From: Yamagishiella unicocca
Taxonomy: Eukaryota; Chlorophyta; Chlorophyceae; Chlamydomonadales; Volvocaceae
Reading direction: 5' to 3'
Assembly (NCBI GenBank): GCA_003116995.1
Contig: BDSL01000153.1
Coordinates: forward strand, 106,710 to 170,709
Length of the DNA stretch: 64,000 bases
How positions within the stretch are numbered: the stretch's first letter is position 1; the number at the start of each line of letters is the position of its first letter. Position numbers and translations under genes: made by a program. The notes under the pieces were generated by a model, which was not told where the DNA came from, searched no databases, and saw nothing but the letters and a program-made list of their open reading frames with translations. Positions 1-10,410 of the stretch are shown piece by piece.

Positions 1-330
1 ACTTCACGCGGCGGGCAGCCGCTGCGGACAGGGGGTAAAAAAGAATAATCCGCGAACCGGGGATAAGTGGGACGCATACACACACTGCCGGAGAGCAGTG
101 AGTGGGGAACTTGAGCTGGTGGTACCCTCCTCCGCCCCCTGCCGCGCCTGCTTCCACACGGTGCCAATGCTTGTGATCAAGTGACGGCCGCCACGACCCC
201 CCCCCCCATGCCACCATGACCCAACCCCAGGCCGCAACGAACCCCCCCCCAGGCCGCAACGACCCTCGGCCCGCCGTAGCCCGCACTAGCTGGTGCCCGG
301 TTGTCCGGTTGTCATCTTCTCATGTCGCCC
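1..330. other. no gene recognised
   Basis: GC-rich sequence with C-homopolymer runs. The short reading frames here show no motif, start context or splice pattern I trust. Confidence 0.5.
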
Positions 331-482
331 GGGTTATCGGGTTATCGGGTTATCGGGTTATCGGGTTATCGGGTTATCGGGTTATCGGGTTATCGGGTTA
401 TCGGGTTATCGGGTTATCGGGTTATCGGGTTATCGGGTTATCGGGTTATCGGGTTATCGGGTTATCGGGTTATCGGGTTATC
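331..482. repeat. 8-bp tandem repeat (GGGTTATC)n
   Basis: About 19 perfect head-to-tail copies of GGGTTATC. All reading frames across it are artefacts of the repeat (GLSGYRVI-type peptides). From 483 to about 1000 I see no gene. Confidence 0.97.
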
Positions 483-1000
483 CCTTCAGGGTACCCAGGC
501 CAGCAGACGCCCAGGTGGGGGTCCGGACGCCAGCCGCGCCGCACCTGGGACCTGACCGACCCACCCACCCTGGTTTGACTGTTTGGGAGGCGCCCCTCCC
601 TCCCCGCAACTCCATGCCAGAAGCAGGTAGAGCGCTCTGACACGCTCGATCCCACCCCACCCCGCGTCTCCATGCTACCCCCACACTCTGCTCCCTGCAC
701 GTGCCGGGCCACGGCGCTGCTCCGAAACCCACCCACTAGCGATTTCCGGAGCGTCACGCACGCACGTTCACGGGTTTCCTCGCTGGTCGCGCTCCGAGAC
801 CACTATTTTGCAGCTTTTGGAGTCACTGCGAGGTTCCCTGCGGACACCACCCCCTGGCCTCCGCTCTCGGACATCCTCGCGACCCACCTCGCCGGCGGAT
901 ATGCACGCAGGCAGAACCCACCTCGGCACGCCGCGCAGCAGCTTCTCGTCGTCCCCGGGCCATCGTAGCCACTGAAACACGAGCTCCGACACCCCCTGGA

Positions 1001-1050
1001 GCACAGCACGGCACAGCACGGCATAGCACGGCATAGCACGGCATAGCACC
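1001..1050. repeat. 10-bp tandem repeat
   Basis: Five copies of GCAYAGCACG. The remainder of 1051-1152 is unremarkable. Confidence 0.9.
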
Positions 1051-1152
1051 GAGTGGCGGGAGGCTCAAGCACGCGTCTGACACAACGCTCCGCTCACTAA
1101 ACGCGCTCAGCGTGCATCAAAGCTTCGGCTGCGCGTCTTAAAAGGTTGGGGG

Positions 1153-1296
1153 TTTAGGGTTTTGCGCATTTAGGGTTTTGCGCATTTAGGGTTTTGCGCA
1201 TTTAGGGTTTTGCACATTTAGGGTTTTGCACATTTAGGGTTTTGCACATTTAGGGTTTTGCACATTTAGGGTTTTGCGCATTTAGGGGTTTGCGCA
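1153..1296. repeat. 16-bp array containing a telomere-like heptamer
   Basis: Nine copies of TTTAGGGTTTTGCRCA. Each unit contains TTTAGGG, the plant-type telomere heptamer, followed by a spacer, so this is an interstitial telomere-like array and not a chromosome end. Early units carry GCGCA, the middle block GCACA, and the last unit has an extra G (TTTAGGGG). From 1297 to about 1932 I see no convincing gene, although minus-strand exons of the 2.3-3.2 kb gene could lie there. Confidence 0.92.
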
Positions 1297-1932
1297 GTGA
1301 AGGCACCGGTGGAAGGGAATATAGAGAGGTGGCCGGATGAGCGCGGTGGCCGCGGCCTCGAACCCACAGCTGTGTGCACCCGACGGCCCTTCCAACAGCT
1401 GCGGCTTGCGCTGGCACTATACCGTTGCCAACGCCCGTGAGTGCGGCCGTTGACACGGTTGTGCCGTACAACCATCGTACCTGGAAAACTGCTTTTGACC
1501 TATCGTCCACTTCGCGGATATCTGCGCGCACGTCCTCCCAGGTGCGCCGCAGGTGGGCGGGCAGGCTGTCGGGCGGGGGGGCGTGCGGGTCTGCGCGGCG
1601 GAGCGCGCGGGAGGGACGAGGGGCGCACCGGGGCCGGCAGTGTTATCAGCGGAGTTAGGTGGGCGGCGCGGACACCGTAGGGGATCAGGATCGGACGGGC
1701 AGGGCCGCGTCTCCGCGGAGGGGTGCTCTTCCGTGCTGCCATCGTGCCTGCCGTTGACAACAGGGGCAGGCGCGCAGCGCAGGGCGACCTGGCAGCAGAG
1801 GCAGCGCCCAGGCGCCGCGCCGCTGGAGGGCGATGCAGGTCTCCATCCGGATCCCCAGGGACCGAAAGTACGCCGTCGGGGCTCGCCGCCAAGCAGCGCC
1901 CCAGCTCATCCGGCGAGCCCCCGCGGCCAAGC

Positions 1933-2325
1933 CATCCCCCTGCTGGCATGGGCTGCCTCCCATACCCCCTGCTGGCACGGGTTCCCTCCCATACCCCCTG
2001 CTGGCACGGGTTCCCTCCCATACCCCCTGCTGGCACGGGCTGCCTCCCATACCCCCTGCTGGCACGGGCTCCCTCCCATACCCCCTGCTGGCACGGGCTG
2101 CCTCCCATACCCCCTGCTGGCACGGGTTCCCTCCCATACCCCCTGCTGGCACGGGCTGCATCCCATACCCCCTGCTGGCACGGGTTCCCTCCCATACCCC
2201 CTGCTGGCACGGGTTCCCTCCCATACCCCCTGCTGGCACGGGCTGCCTCCCATACCCCCTGCTGGCACGGGCTGCCTCCCACACCCCCTGCTGGCACGGG
2301 CTCCCTCCCTCACCCCCTGCTGGCA
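1933..2325. repeat. 29-bp minisatellite
   Basis: About 13-14 copies of a 29-bp unit (CATACCCCCTGCTGGCACGG plus a variable GGYTNCCTCC-type tail). Units alternate between GCTGCC, GTTCCC and GCTCCC variants. As 29 is not a multiple of three, each frame shifts every unit and the long overlapping reading frames on both strands are artefacts. If the minus-strand gene at 2.3-3.2 kb is real, this array lies in its intron just downstream of the donor-like site near 2346. Confidence 0.95.
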
Positions 2326-2345
2326 GTTCGGTCGCACGCACCCGA

Positions 2346-3162
2346 ATAATAGAGCTTCTGCATGTCCGGCGGCAGCTGCAGCATCAGCTCCCTCGTGCGA
2401 GCCGCGCCGTGCCTCAACTCCCCCAAGATCTCCTCAAGGAAGGGGATCTGCAGCAGCCTGATGAGTGCGCGCCGCGGACTACCTCGCGAGCTGCGGCCGC
2501 GGCTGTGGCTGCTCTGATGCGTTTCCCCCGCCGCTGCTCGCCCGACCGCTCGTATACTGGGCGCCAAGCCGGCAGCTCCCAGGTCAGCTTCGCTGCCGCC
2601 GTCGCTGTCGCTGTCGCTACTGCTGCTGCTGTTGTTGCTGCTACTGCCGCTATCCATGTCGGCGCCAAAGCCGTTCCGGCGGGGCCTAGGAACGCTCGCG
2701 ACGTCGCCGTCGTCGAAAGCCGCGTCGGTCGTCGCGGTTGCGGGGTCGGGGTCGGGGCTGCTGTTGTTTGTCGCCTGCTGGTCGGTCGGGGTCCGGCAGG
2801 GGGCGGCAGGCGCCGGGGGGAGGGAGCCGAGTGACCGCACAGCAGTCCCCTCGCGTGTAGACGGTTAGCCTAAGCTAGTATGTGATGCCGCGCAGCAGCA
2901 GCCATACCTGCCATTGGACGTGACGGCTCCTTGATCGTGACATCAACGCCGCGAAGCCGCGCCTAAGCCCGACCGTAGATGCATGTGTCCCTCGGGCAGT
3001 TGGCTGCGGCTTCTGCTGCCTTCCCCTCGCCTTCAACAAACGAGGATCCAGACCCATCAGAGCCAACATACGCTGCTCCTCGCTGGCAACTGACGGCGCT
3101 ACACCCATCTGCAGCGCCGTGAGGCGCCGCTGCTGCAGTTCTGCTAGTTGGCGGACTGCCAT
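2346..3162 (-). CDS. unresolved minus-strand gene (exon-like segments)
   Basis: Function not recognised. Two segments look like coding sequence. One (3162 down to about 2990) follows an acceptor-like TTTAG and opens with MAVRQLAELQQRRLTALQMG, a heptad-rich, coiled-coil-like start. The other (2840 down to about 2346) is acidic and serine-rich (a DSGSSSNNSSSSSDSDSDGG stretch), then becomes well ordered at LLQIPFLEEILGEL and LPPDMQKLYY, where a donor-like GTGCGT follows. The join between the two segments, the true start and the downstream exons could not be fixed, and an in-frame stop at 2875 ends the first segment if it is read through. Regard it as one probable nuclear or scaffold-type gene of unknown role. 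Confidence 0.35.
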
Positions 3163-3542
3163 CTAAACAATCAGAGGGGCTGCCACCCGGACGCGTCGCC
3201 TGATGTAGATGATAAGCGCTCCAATAGGGCTGCGTTGTTCCGCTTGTGTGTGTTGTTCCTAACGCTCTCATAGCGGACGACAGACTTGAGACCGAACGAC
3301 ATATAATAGAGCACAAAATATGTTCGAGCATTATCCATATTATGCTTTCTTGAGGTTCAGTATGGCAAGGTAGCTAGGTAGGAAGGTGGTTATAAATGAT
3401 TTCATGCTGCCGCTGAGTTAACTGTCTCGTGCAGTCTTGTCAAGTAACGGCACGTATTTGGATGGAGCGTTCAGCATTTATCAAGTCAACTGCGAGCGGC
3501 TTGTGCCCTTCCTAGCTGACTCCGTACAGCTGTAAGAACAGA

Positions 3543-4990
3543 ATGGATCAGGTGCGTTCCTCCCAGAATGCCATATATTCCGGTTTTTCGCGGTCTATGA
3601 GCCTTCTGGATCGTCTGGGCCTTACGATCCTAACTACTATCACAGTGAAGCTCTGGACGGGTCTTCTGCTGCGGTCAGAGACACCCAGCGACCTGCAGCG
3701 ACACGCGTCACCTCCCTGCACCTCCAGCCGCAGGTGCGGGTGGTGCGGGTGACGCCCTCGGCTCGTCCGCGGAACGGAATCAACTACTTGTCAGCCCTGG
3801 TCAGCCCAGACCTCGTTTCATGACTCCAGGGTTTCACCCCCGCCGCCGCCTCCCGGAATCGCCTCGTCCGCCGAACTGCGCCGAATTAATTCGATGAGCC
3901 CAGAACACCCATTTGAGGCCATATGCAACGCCTCCAGTATCACCCACACACCCAATGTCAACCCAGCCCCAGGTCCAGCTAGCAAAGCAGGCCGCAGGCA
4001 TCCTCGCCTTTGCCGCAGGAGCAGGAGCAGAAGCATGCCAACTGGCAGCGCTGCTGAGTCGGCGGCTGCGGCCCTGGAACTAGTGATGCGAAGAGGTGCG
4101 AACGGAAGGCCCTTGCGGGTGAGCAGGCAGGCAGGCAGGCAGGCAGGCAGGCGGGAACGGGCATGAGAGGAAACCCGTAGGCGGGAGGGTGTCGGTGGTT
4201 GTGGCAGCGCTGCTGCTGCTCCGGTTCAAATGAGGGTTGCGGCAGCTGGTGACTGGATGGCATGAAAAAACGTGGAGGGCGGCGGTGCAAGGCATGACAT
4301 GGTGGTGGTCTCTTAATATTCCAGTAGTGGCAGGCTGCTCCACACGGCAACTAACGTTCACCGTCGTTTCCCCGCCGCTAGCCACTGCCGCTACTGCTGC
4401 TACTGCCGATTCGCCGAGCCATTGCAGGTCGCGCTGCAGATCGCGCACACCTCATCCCGGGAGAAGGCCAGCAGCGGAGTAGCCCGCCGCAATCCTCAGG
4501 CGATGGTGGCGCCGCCGCAGCAGCGGCGCTTGAGCTGGGCATAATTCGCTACCTGATGTCAAATCCACAGCCAACGTGTCAACAGCTCAACACACGACTG
4601 CGTAGCCGCCAGCGCCGCCGCCGGGTGACAGACTTGCCGCGTCCTCAGAAGAGTACTTTAGTTGAAGAGTACTATCTAAGGTCCAGTCAGACCTCGACCA
4701 GTCATAGCATTGCCATCTGGTTGTCCTCTGCTGGTTGCTCTGGCGGAGGGGCTGCTTGGGCTGCAGTTTGTGTACTGGTGATGGGGGGCCCATTCGGGAT
4801 ACTCCCCCCTGGGTGGTCGGTGCCGCTGTTTGTTCCCTGGGCCTTTGGTCGCGGTTTCTGGTGGTCATCAGCCGTATCTCGGTCGACTGGTTTGTTCTTC
4901 TTCCTGCGCCTCTTTCAGTGTCAGGCGATGCGCCCGATATATAGTTTGGGCCCCCCTGTAACAAGTTACTACATTGCCATCGCGGGATAA
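3543..4990 (+). CDS. unresolved plus-strand gene (exon-like segments)
   Basis: Function not recognised. Several plus-strand stretches read like exons. Around 3590-3750 a frame gives AVYEPSGSSGPYDPNYYHSE through to LHLQPQ, followed by a GTGCGG donor. After a CCCCAG acceptor near 3970 the frame continues in phase as QVQLAKQAAGILAFAAGAGA, an amphipathic helix. A later block (about 4430-4720) gives ALELGIIRYLMSNPQ then a basic RLRSRQRRRR cluster that could be a nuclear localisation signal. Stops separate the blocks, so introns or degeneration are needed. Its 5' end faces that of the minus-strand gene at 2.3-3.2 kb. Confidence 0.3.
4122..4152. repeat. (GCAG)n microsatellite
   Basis: Seven to eight copies of GCAG. 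Confidence 0.9.
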
Positions 4991-6043
4991 TTCCGGCGAA
5001 GGCTAGCGCAAATTCGTCTTTTTTTGCGGTAACCCTTGCGCCGCCGCGAGAACGCCTGCTATGACGCCTCTCCGCGTCGAGCTCCAGGAAGGAGCAAATC
5101 CCTGTCATTCGTGTAAACGTTTTGGTTTAGTTATGTATTTATAGCACAAAAATATGTGACCGCGTGACTGCTCTCACCGCCATGGGCGAGCGATGGCCTG
5201 TCTGCATCGGCGAGATGTTCGGAAGCCATGCTACAGCTGCTGAGCTCAAGCACCAGCTGCGCTACGCTGCCGCCCTGTACCTGATCAGCGTTCCGAAGGC
5301 TTGCACCCCCTGCTGACAACCCCTTCATCATGACACGCCATAGACATTGTGAAATGTGATAACGACCCGCGGGTCACATATAGCTCGGGCGGGTGTCCTC
5401 ACGAGCCATGCGGTCCAAGGACGCGCTGTGTTTTTGAACTTCATGAACATTAAAAAGGCACGCCCCCAACGTACGGGGACTTGATTTTGCCAGACAACCT
5501 TCACCTCTTCACCAAACGGTGATTCATGCTTATCACGGATGACCCGAGTATGGCCATACTCCCATGGGACGCATTCAAATCGGTGCGATGTTTCATCTCC
5601 TACAAGCCAGCAAGGGGCAGGTGCGCAGACGAAATCTAGCGTCTACACGTCTGCATCTATCTCATCCTACCTCAAGGGGCCAGGTGCACAGACGAAATCT
5701 AGCGTAAGTCTGAATGTGACTTAGCGGCGGCACCCTCTCCACACGGCACGCGGTATGCTCACGCGCTCGCCCAACATTACATCGCGTACGCGGGAGCCAG
5801 CAGGGCCCTATGTACCGGCCAGCAGCAGGGTCCCTACGTAGCAGCCAGCAGATCATCTGTCCGGGAATACAGCACCGGCAGCCAGGGGATAGCATCTGGC
5901 GGCCGTGAGTGACGTCACCGGCAGCAGTAACTAACAACAGCGGCCGCGCACTGGAGGCTCCAGCTACAGCGTAGGCTAGCAGCCCCCGCACCTGCCTACC
6001 CCGAGCGAAGCCCCAAAGCTCACATCGGCTAGCCAGCAGCCAG
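4991..6043. other. no gene; short direct repeat
   Basis: No gene recognised. It holds an imperfect 32-33-bp direct repeat (5611-5642 and 5673-5705, core CAGACGAAATCTAGCGT) spaced about 60 bp apart, and a perfect GACCCGCGGGTC palindrome at 5364-5375. A 44-codon frame at 5182-5316 has no supporting evidence. Confidence 0.5.
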
Positions 6044-7074
6044 CTAGCTGCGACTTGACGGTCTGAGTCGCAGAGCGGCACGTCTGCCACCTGCTTGCTG
6101 CTGCTGTAGCGGCTGCTGCTGCTGCTGCTGAGCTGCCCCTGACGGAGCTGGTCCGGCTGCTGGTTCCGGAGCCCGCTGCGCTGCCGGGGGCCTCATCGCC
6201 GCCGCCGCCACGACGACACCAGCAGCAGCAGCCGGTACCGATCCCTGCGCCCCCAGGGCCCCCTCCAGCGCCGCCCGTGATCCCCACGCCGCCGCCGCCG
6301 CCGCCGTCTGCGACCTTCTGGTTGCTGCAGGCGCGGCAGCGGCAGCGGGCGCCGTAGGCGCCGCGGCCGGCCCTGCTACCAGCAATCCTCCCGCGTTGTG
6401 AGGCTGCCCCGGGGCGCTTCGTTGCTGCTGCGCCTCAACCGCAGAACGCGGCAGCTGCGCTCGCGGCCCCGACCAGGAAGCAGGCGAAGGGGCGGCGGGT
6501 CCCGCCTGGCCGGGCACCGTCGGCACCCTCGGCGGTGCGAGCGGGTCCACCGGCGGCCGCGGCAACGGCGGCGGTTCCCTCGGGTGGTGCTGCTGGCCGG
6601 TGGCCTCGCCGCCAGCAGCGCGCTGCTCGCTGGAGGCCGGCTCCGAAACCTGCGCCAGCCGCGGCGTGAGGCGCACGCTGTCCCGCAGCAGCGCAGCCAG
6701 CAGCTCGTGGCAGCCGCTGCTGAGCATCAGGGGCGAGAACGCCGCCACGCCACCTCCGCCCCCGCCTTCGCCGGCCCCAGGCAGTTTGTCGACGCTGGGA
6801 GGACCAGTGGCGGCGACAGCCTCCGCCTCCACCTTTGCCTCTCCGTCCGTTGCAAGGGCAGCAGGAGCAGCAGCAGCATTAGTGGCGGCACTAGTAGGTC
6901 CTAATGTCGGCGGATCGTCGGGACGACCGCCAGCGCCAGCGCCCTCAGCTCCATCGCCATGCTTCCCGAGGCCGCCGCCGCCACCTCCGCCCTCCAGCCC
7001 GCCGCCGCCCGCGCCGTCGCGAACCGTGGAGCCGCGGGCCCCCACCTCCCTCATGGTGGTGCACTGGTCAGCGG

Positions 7075-7105
<31 letters not shown>

Positions 7106-7115
7106 GGTGGGAGCA

Positions 7116-7154
<39 letters not shown>

Positions 7155-7531
7155 GAAGCAGCGGCAGCGCCGGCCGGGACGTCCGGGCCAAGCGGGGCCG
7201 CCTCCGCCTCCGCCTCCGCCACCTCCCAGCCCGGCAGGAGCTGCAGCGCACATTGCGCCGCCGCCAGGGCCTCAGCGGACAGGGCCCCTGGGTTGACGGC
7301 GGCGGGCGACTGAAGCGGCACCAGCTGCTCCCTGTACGGCACCGCGCAGGTCGTCGGCCGGGCGGGTGCCAGTGGTGTGGGTGCGGGGTTCTTGCATTCG
7401 CCGTACAGGTTAGGCAGCAGCAAGCAGGTAGGACGAGCAGGCTGTGCGAGCAAGAGCGGGCACGTGCGAAGTAAGGGCCCTTCCAACAGGCGGCCGCGTC
7501 GGCACTCGCCCGCTGCTCTGCGCCGTAGCAC
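6044..7531 (-). CDS. hypothetical low-complexity protein, partial
   Basis: A 495-codon minus-strand frame open from 7531 to a stop at 6044. The first codon is GTG, so this is an internal or 3' exon rather than a complete gene. The N-terminal part (NLYGECKNPAPTPLAP, then EALAAAQCALQLLPGWEVAE) and an island, SSGCHELLAALLRDSVRLTP, look folded. The remainder is poly-Ala, poly-Gly and Pro linkers ending in a Gln-rich tail. No family recognised. Upstream exons would lie toward 7.5-7.9 kb and possibly beyond the copia insertion, which may therefore sit inside this gene. Confidence 0.4.
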
Positions 7532-7841
7532 GCAAGATCATCGCACCGCACCGCACTCAGCTGAGGCCGCCCCTCCTTCGTGCCGCTGCACGCCGGCTCA
7601 TGATACGTCAAAACCTCATCCGTGGAGCACCCCAGCCGACCGCGGACCTCAGGGGCTTCCTCCCCGCGAGGCACGTGACTGCTCTCGGACGTGCTCGCGC
7701 CGCCGAGCGAGGGGGCAGAAGCGCATACGCCGCCGCCGCGCAGAGCCCCACTGCCCTTGCACCCCCCCCACCCAGCCACCCACCTGCACGCCACCTGGCG
7801 CAGCAGGAAGCAACCGGAGCCCTGTGGAAGGCGGCAGATGG

Positions 7842-8087
7842 TGTCGAGATGCTGTCCTAAGTTGAGAATGCATGGGTCACCCAAGCACTAGCATCACCAG
7901 GTTTACAGGTCGCAGAACTAGGACCGAACCACTTAGTGCTTAGCTGCTTATAGTGTGACTTCTTAACTACTTATTTTCTTAATAGAAAGCTCTGTTCTGG
8001 ACTCCTAAGCTAGTAGGGGCTCGGCCGTACAGACACGCATGGGGAGGGGGCAGACCGAACTTTTCCCCTCACCCCTGAATCGCGACA
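7842..8087 (-). repeat. LTR (3' LTR in element orientation)
   Basis: 246 bp, beginning TGTCGAG and ending CGCGACA on the plus strand. Same length and apparently the same sequence as 9506-9751. Preceded by GATGG. Confidence 0.95.
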
Positions 8088-8285
8088 CTCCCCCGCGGGC
8101 TGCACACTCCCCAGCTACCTACAGCACAAAGCTGCAAACCACAATTTTCCGTCAAATCGCAACGCCATTGGCAACTCAACTCACGGAACAAGCCATCCGG
8201 AGCTACCAACCAGAAAAACACATCGCAAACAGCTCACAGCGAACAAAACCCGCTCGCACCCAGCTGTACAAGCATCCTGCCACGT

Positions 8286-8477
8286 GCATCTCGCTGATCG
8301 TGCATCTCGCTAATCAAGCATCTCGCTGATCGTGCATCTCGCTGGTCACGCATCTCGCTGGTCACGCATCTCGCTGATCAGGCATCTCGCTGACCAAGCA
8401 TCTCGCTGACCAAGCATCTCGCCGATCACGCATCTCGCCGATTAAGCATCTCGCAGATCAAGCATCTCGCACATCAC
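8286..8477. repeat. 16-bp tandem repeat inside the copia element
   Basis: About 12 degenerate copies of GCATCTCGCTGATCRN in the non-coding stretch between the RNase H stop and the purine tract. The rest of 8088-8926 has no coding potential that I recognise. Confidence 0.88.
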
Positions 8478-8926
8478 AGAACCGGCGTCGCACGCATAAC
8501 CCCGTGCGCCTCTGTTTGGGCACCGCCGACCTAGGCAGTCAACAAAAACGCGCAAAGCAAAGCTCAGCTTAAACCGGCCAAACACATTGCAACTGCCAAC
8601 CGAAAACCTTCGGCCAAGTAAGGCGCGCAAACCAGCGCCCAAGAATTAGCGCTCTCACACACACCTGTGCGCAACGCTCTCAACTTCAACACCTGCCTGT
8701 CCCGACGCGTCGCACGTACTCCAGCACACACGCGAAGGACCAACGGTCAAAAACAGAACATGCTGTGTACGCGTCCGCACACACATGCACAGATCCTCAA
8801 GTCCGTCAAATGAATGATAGTCAGCCACACATCAACACCAGTTGTACCGCAGTCTTCTCCGCAGTACGTCCCGCTTTTCCTCCCAAGTAGCTTCCGTCTG
8901 CCCCCAAGCTCCCCCGCTTCCTCCGT

Positions 8927-9214
8927 CTACCGCACTCCCAGCTCCTTGCGGAACGACTCAAACTTGGGCGCCGCAAGCGGCTTGGTCAGCACGTCCGCGA
9001 TCATCTTGTCCGTTGGCACGTACGACACCGCCAGGTCTCCCAGCGCCACGCGCTCCCGCACGAAGTGGTACAGCACATCGATGTGCTTGGACTGCGCCGA
9101 GTGCACTGGGTTGCGCATCAGCGATAGCGCGCCTTGGTTGTCGCCCAGCAGCACCGTCGGCCCAGCGCCCAACACACCAAAGTCCACCATTTCTTTGCGA
9201 AGCCACAGCCCCTA
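8927..9214 (-). pseudogene. copia RNase H, C-terminal remnant
   Basis: The minus-strand frame contains LGDNQGAL, SKHIDVLYHFVRERV and a YVPTDKMIADVLTKPLAAPK motif. These are the hallmark C-terminal motifs of Ty1/copia RNase H (catalytic Asp of GDNQ; HIDV.YHFVRE; ADVLTK.L), and a stop at 8927-8929 ends the polyprotein. Just upstream LWLRKEM is readable, but a stop interrupts the frame before it. Integrase, reverse transcriptase and the rest of RNase H are missing. Confidence 0.92.
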
Positions 9215-9302
9215 GCGAGCGGCTGACATGTGATCTTGCGCGATTGTCGATGGCCAACTCCACCGCGTCCTCAACGCCGCCATCATGTATGGTGACGCCA
9301 GA

Positions 9303-9422
9303 CTACACCACATGCTTCCAGCCATTGGAGTCTAGGGAAAGGAACAGTGCAGATTTCCACTCTGCAAAGCTCACTGCGCCTAGTAGCTCGGGGACATCGC
9401 TCGCCTTGAGGACTCCAGCCAT
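9303..9422 (-). pseudogene. copia gag, N-terminal remnant
   Basis: An ATG at 9422 opens a frame with the copia Gag start pattern (a short leader, then a F..W...L.......W-type block ending NGWKHVV) and stops at 9303. Gag-like sequence seems to continue out of frame to about 9240, where it runs almost directly into RNase H. The deletion thus joins early gag to late pol. Confidence 0.65.
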
Positions 9423-9479
9423 TGCGGCTCCTAGTCGTCAAAGCATCCTATCCTCAACTACTATTGTTCGATCTAACAC

Positions 9480-9505
9480 TAGCGCGTTATGCGGGGCTCA
9501 TAACC
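9480..9505 (-). promoter_or_regulatory. candidate primer-binding site, tRNA-Met 5'-half type
   Basis: Directly inside the right LTR, the plus strand carries GCGGGGCTCATAACC preceded by TAGCGCGTTAT. It looks like the D-arm end, anticodon stem and CAU anticodon loop (CTCATAA) of a tRNA-Met. The element's RNA would therefore be complementary to the 3' end of a tRNA-Met 5' half, the priming mode known from Drosophila copia. From memory, the Volvox element Osser was described similarly. Confidence 0.6.
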
Positions 9506-9751
9506 TGTCGAGATGCTGTCCTAAGTTGAGAATGCATGGGTCACCCAAGCACTAGCATCACCAGGTTTACAGGTCGCAGAACTAGGACCGAACCACTTAG
9601 TGCTTAGCTGCTTATAGTGTGACTTCTTAACTACTTATTTTCTTAATAGAAAGCTCTGTTCTGGACTCCTAAGCTAGTAGGGGCTCGGCCGTACAGACAC
9701 GCATGGGGAGGGGGCAGACCGAACTTTTCCCCTCACCCCTGAATCGCGACA
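9506..9751 (-). repeat. LTR (5' LTR in element orientation)
   Basis: Partner of 7842-8087: 246 bp, TG...CA ends, followed by the target duplication GATGG at 9752-9756. Confidence 0.95.
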
Positions 9752-9756
9752 GATGG

Positions 9757-10410
9757 CGGTTGCAGTTGCCGTTGGGGTTGTGGTGGTTGCGGTTGCGGCT
9801 TCGAAGCCAAGTACCAAGAAACACCGGCAGACGCGCGATGTTAGCGCAGGCAGGGAGGACCCATCTAGATCATTGTGGTAAGAACGACGAATCATCTGTG
9901 CCACTAAAACGAGGGGGCAGGGCCAATTCGTATAGGTGTGCAGAATCCAGATGGCTGGGCTCTCACGGGTGGGTTAACCCGGCTGACTGGCGGAGGGAGG
10001 TTGCTCCAGAGGCGGCAGTTACGCCTTATGGGAGTGTATCCATGAGCGGTCGGGTTCGAGCAGCGATAGCCTGGGTCGGTAAGATTGGACGTCCACGGAC
10101 GTGAGGACCCACCACCCACGCACCCCCCCCTACACCCACGCAGCGGGCGCCCTGTTTACCGCCCGGCCCGGCACCCGCCGTGTGTGCCAAACGTTTCCTA
10201 CCTATCATTTTTGCTTTTCAGTGCCGACCCATGGGTCGCCTCTCACACCACCCACCGGCAGCATCAGGTACCACTGCTTTATGCTTGTCGACGAGGGCGG
10301 CGAGTGACCCGCGGGTCCGTCGCACAGGCTGGAGCACGAGCTGGCCAGCAGCGCCGCGCCCTGCCGCTGCAGCACCTGGCGTTGGGTACGGGAAGCTGGG
10401 GCTGAGATAA
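9757..10410. other. no gene recognised
   Basis: Contains two perfect palindromes, GACCCATGGGTC (10226-10237) and GACCCGCGGGTC (10306-10317). A minus-strand stretch near 10290-10390 (VLQRQGAALLASSCSSLCDG) looks exon-like but is out of phase with the gene upstream of it. Confidence 0.5.

Larger units (their letters stand above)
7842..9751 (-). mobile_element. Ty1/copia LTR retrotransposon, internally deleted
   Basis: A 1,910-bp insertion flanked by a 5-bp target-site duplication GATGG (7837-7841 and 9752-9756). It has two 246-bp LTRs with TG...CA ends that show no difference by eye. The internal region keeps only the start of gag and the end of RNase H, both minus strand, so transcription runs from the right LTR to the left. 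A primer-binding-like site abuts the right LTR and a purine tract (GCGGGGGAG on the minus strand) abuts the left LTR. The element is defective but recent, which implies mobilisation by enzymes from another copy. It lies in a region that probably belonged to the neighbouring minus-strand gene. Confidence 0.95.

Noticed and set aside
331..482. CRISPR-like array
   Set aside because: Direct tandem copies without spacers, in an intron-rich eukaryotic sequence. The same applies to all other arrays here.
1933..2325. Long overlapping open frames on both strands
   Set aside because: Produced by a 29-bp repeat lacking stops. The peptide repeats shift frame every unit.
5182..5316. 44-residue ORF (MGERWPVCIGEMFGSHATAA...)
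   Set aside because: Too short, no homology recognised and no splice or promoter support.
9480..9505. A genuine tRNA-Met gene
   Set aside because: Only the D-arm end and the anticodon arm are present, with no acceptor stem or T arm. It is the retrotransposon's primer site.
10290..10390. Additional 3' exon of the M1AP-like gene (VLQRQGAALLASSCSSLCDG)
   Set aside because: The peptide resembles a helix expected there, but the acceptor phase does not match the preceding exon. The phase-consistent exon at 10555-10411 was used instead.
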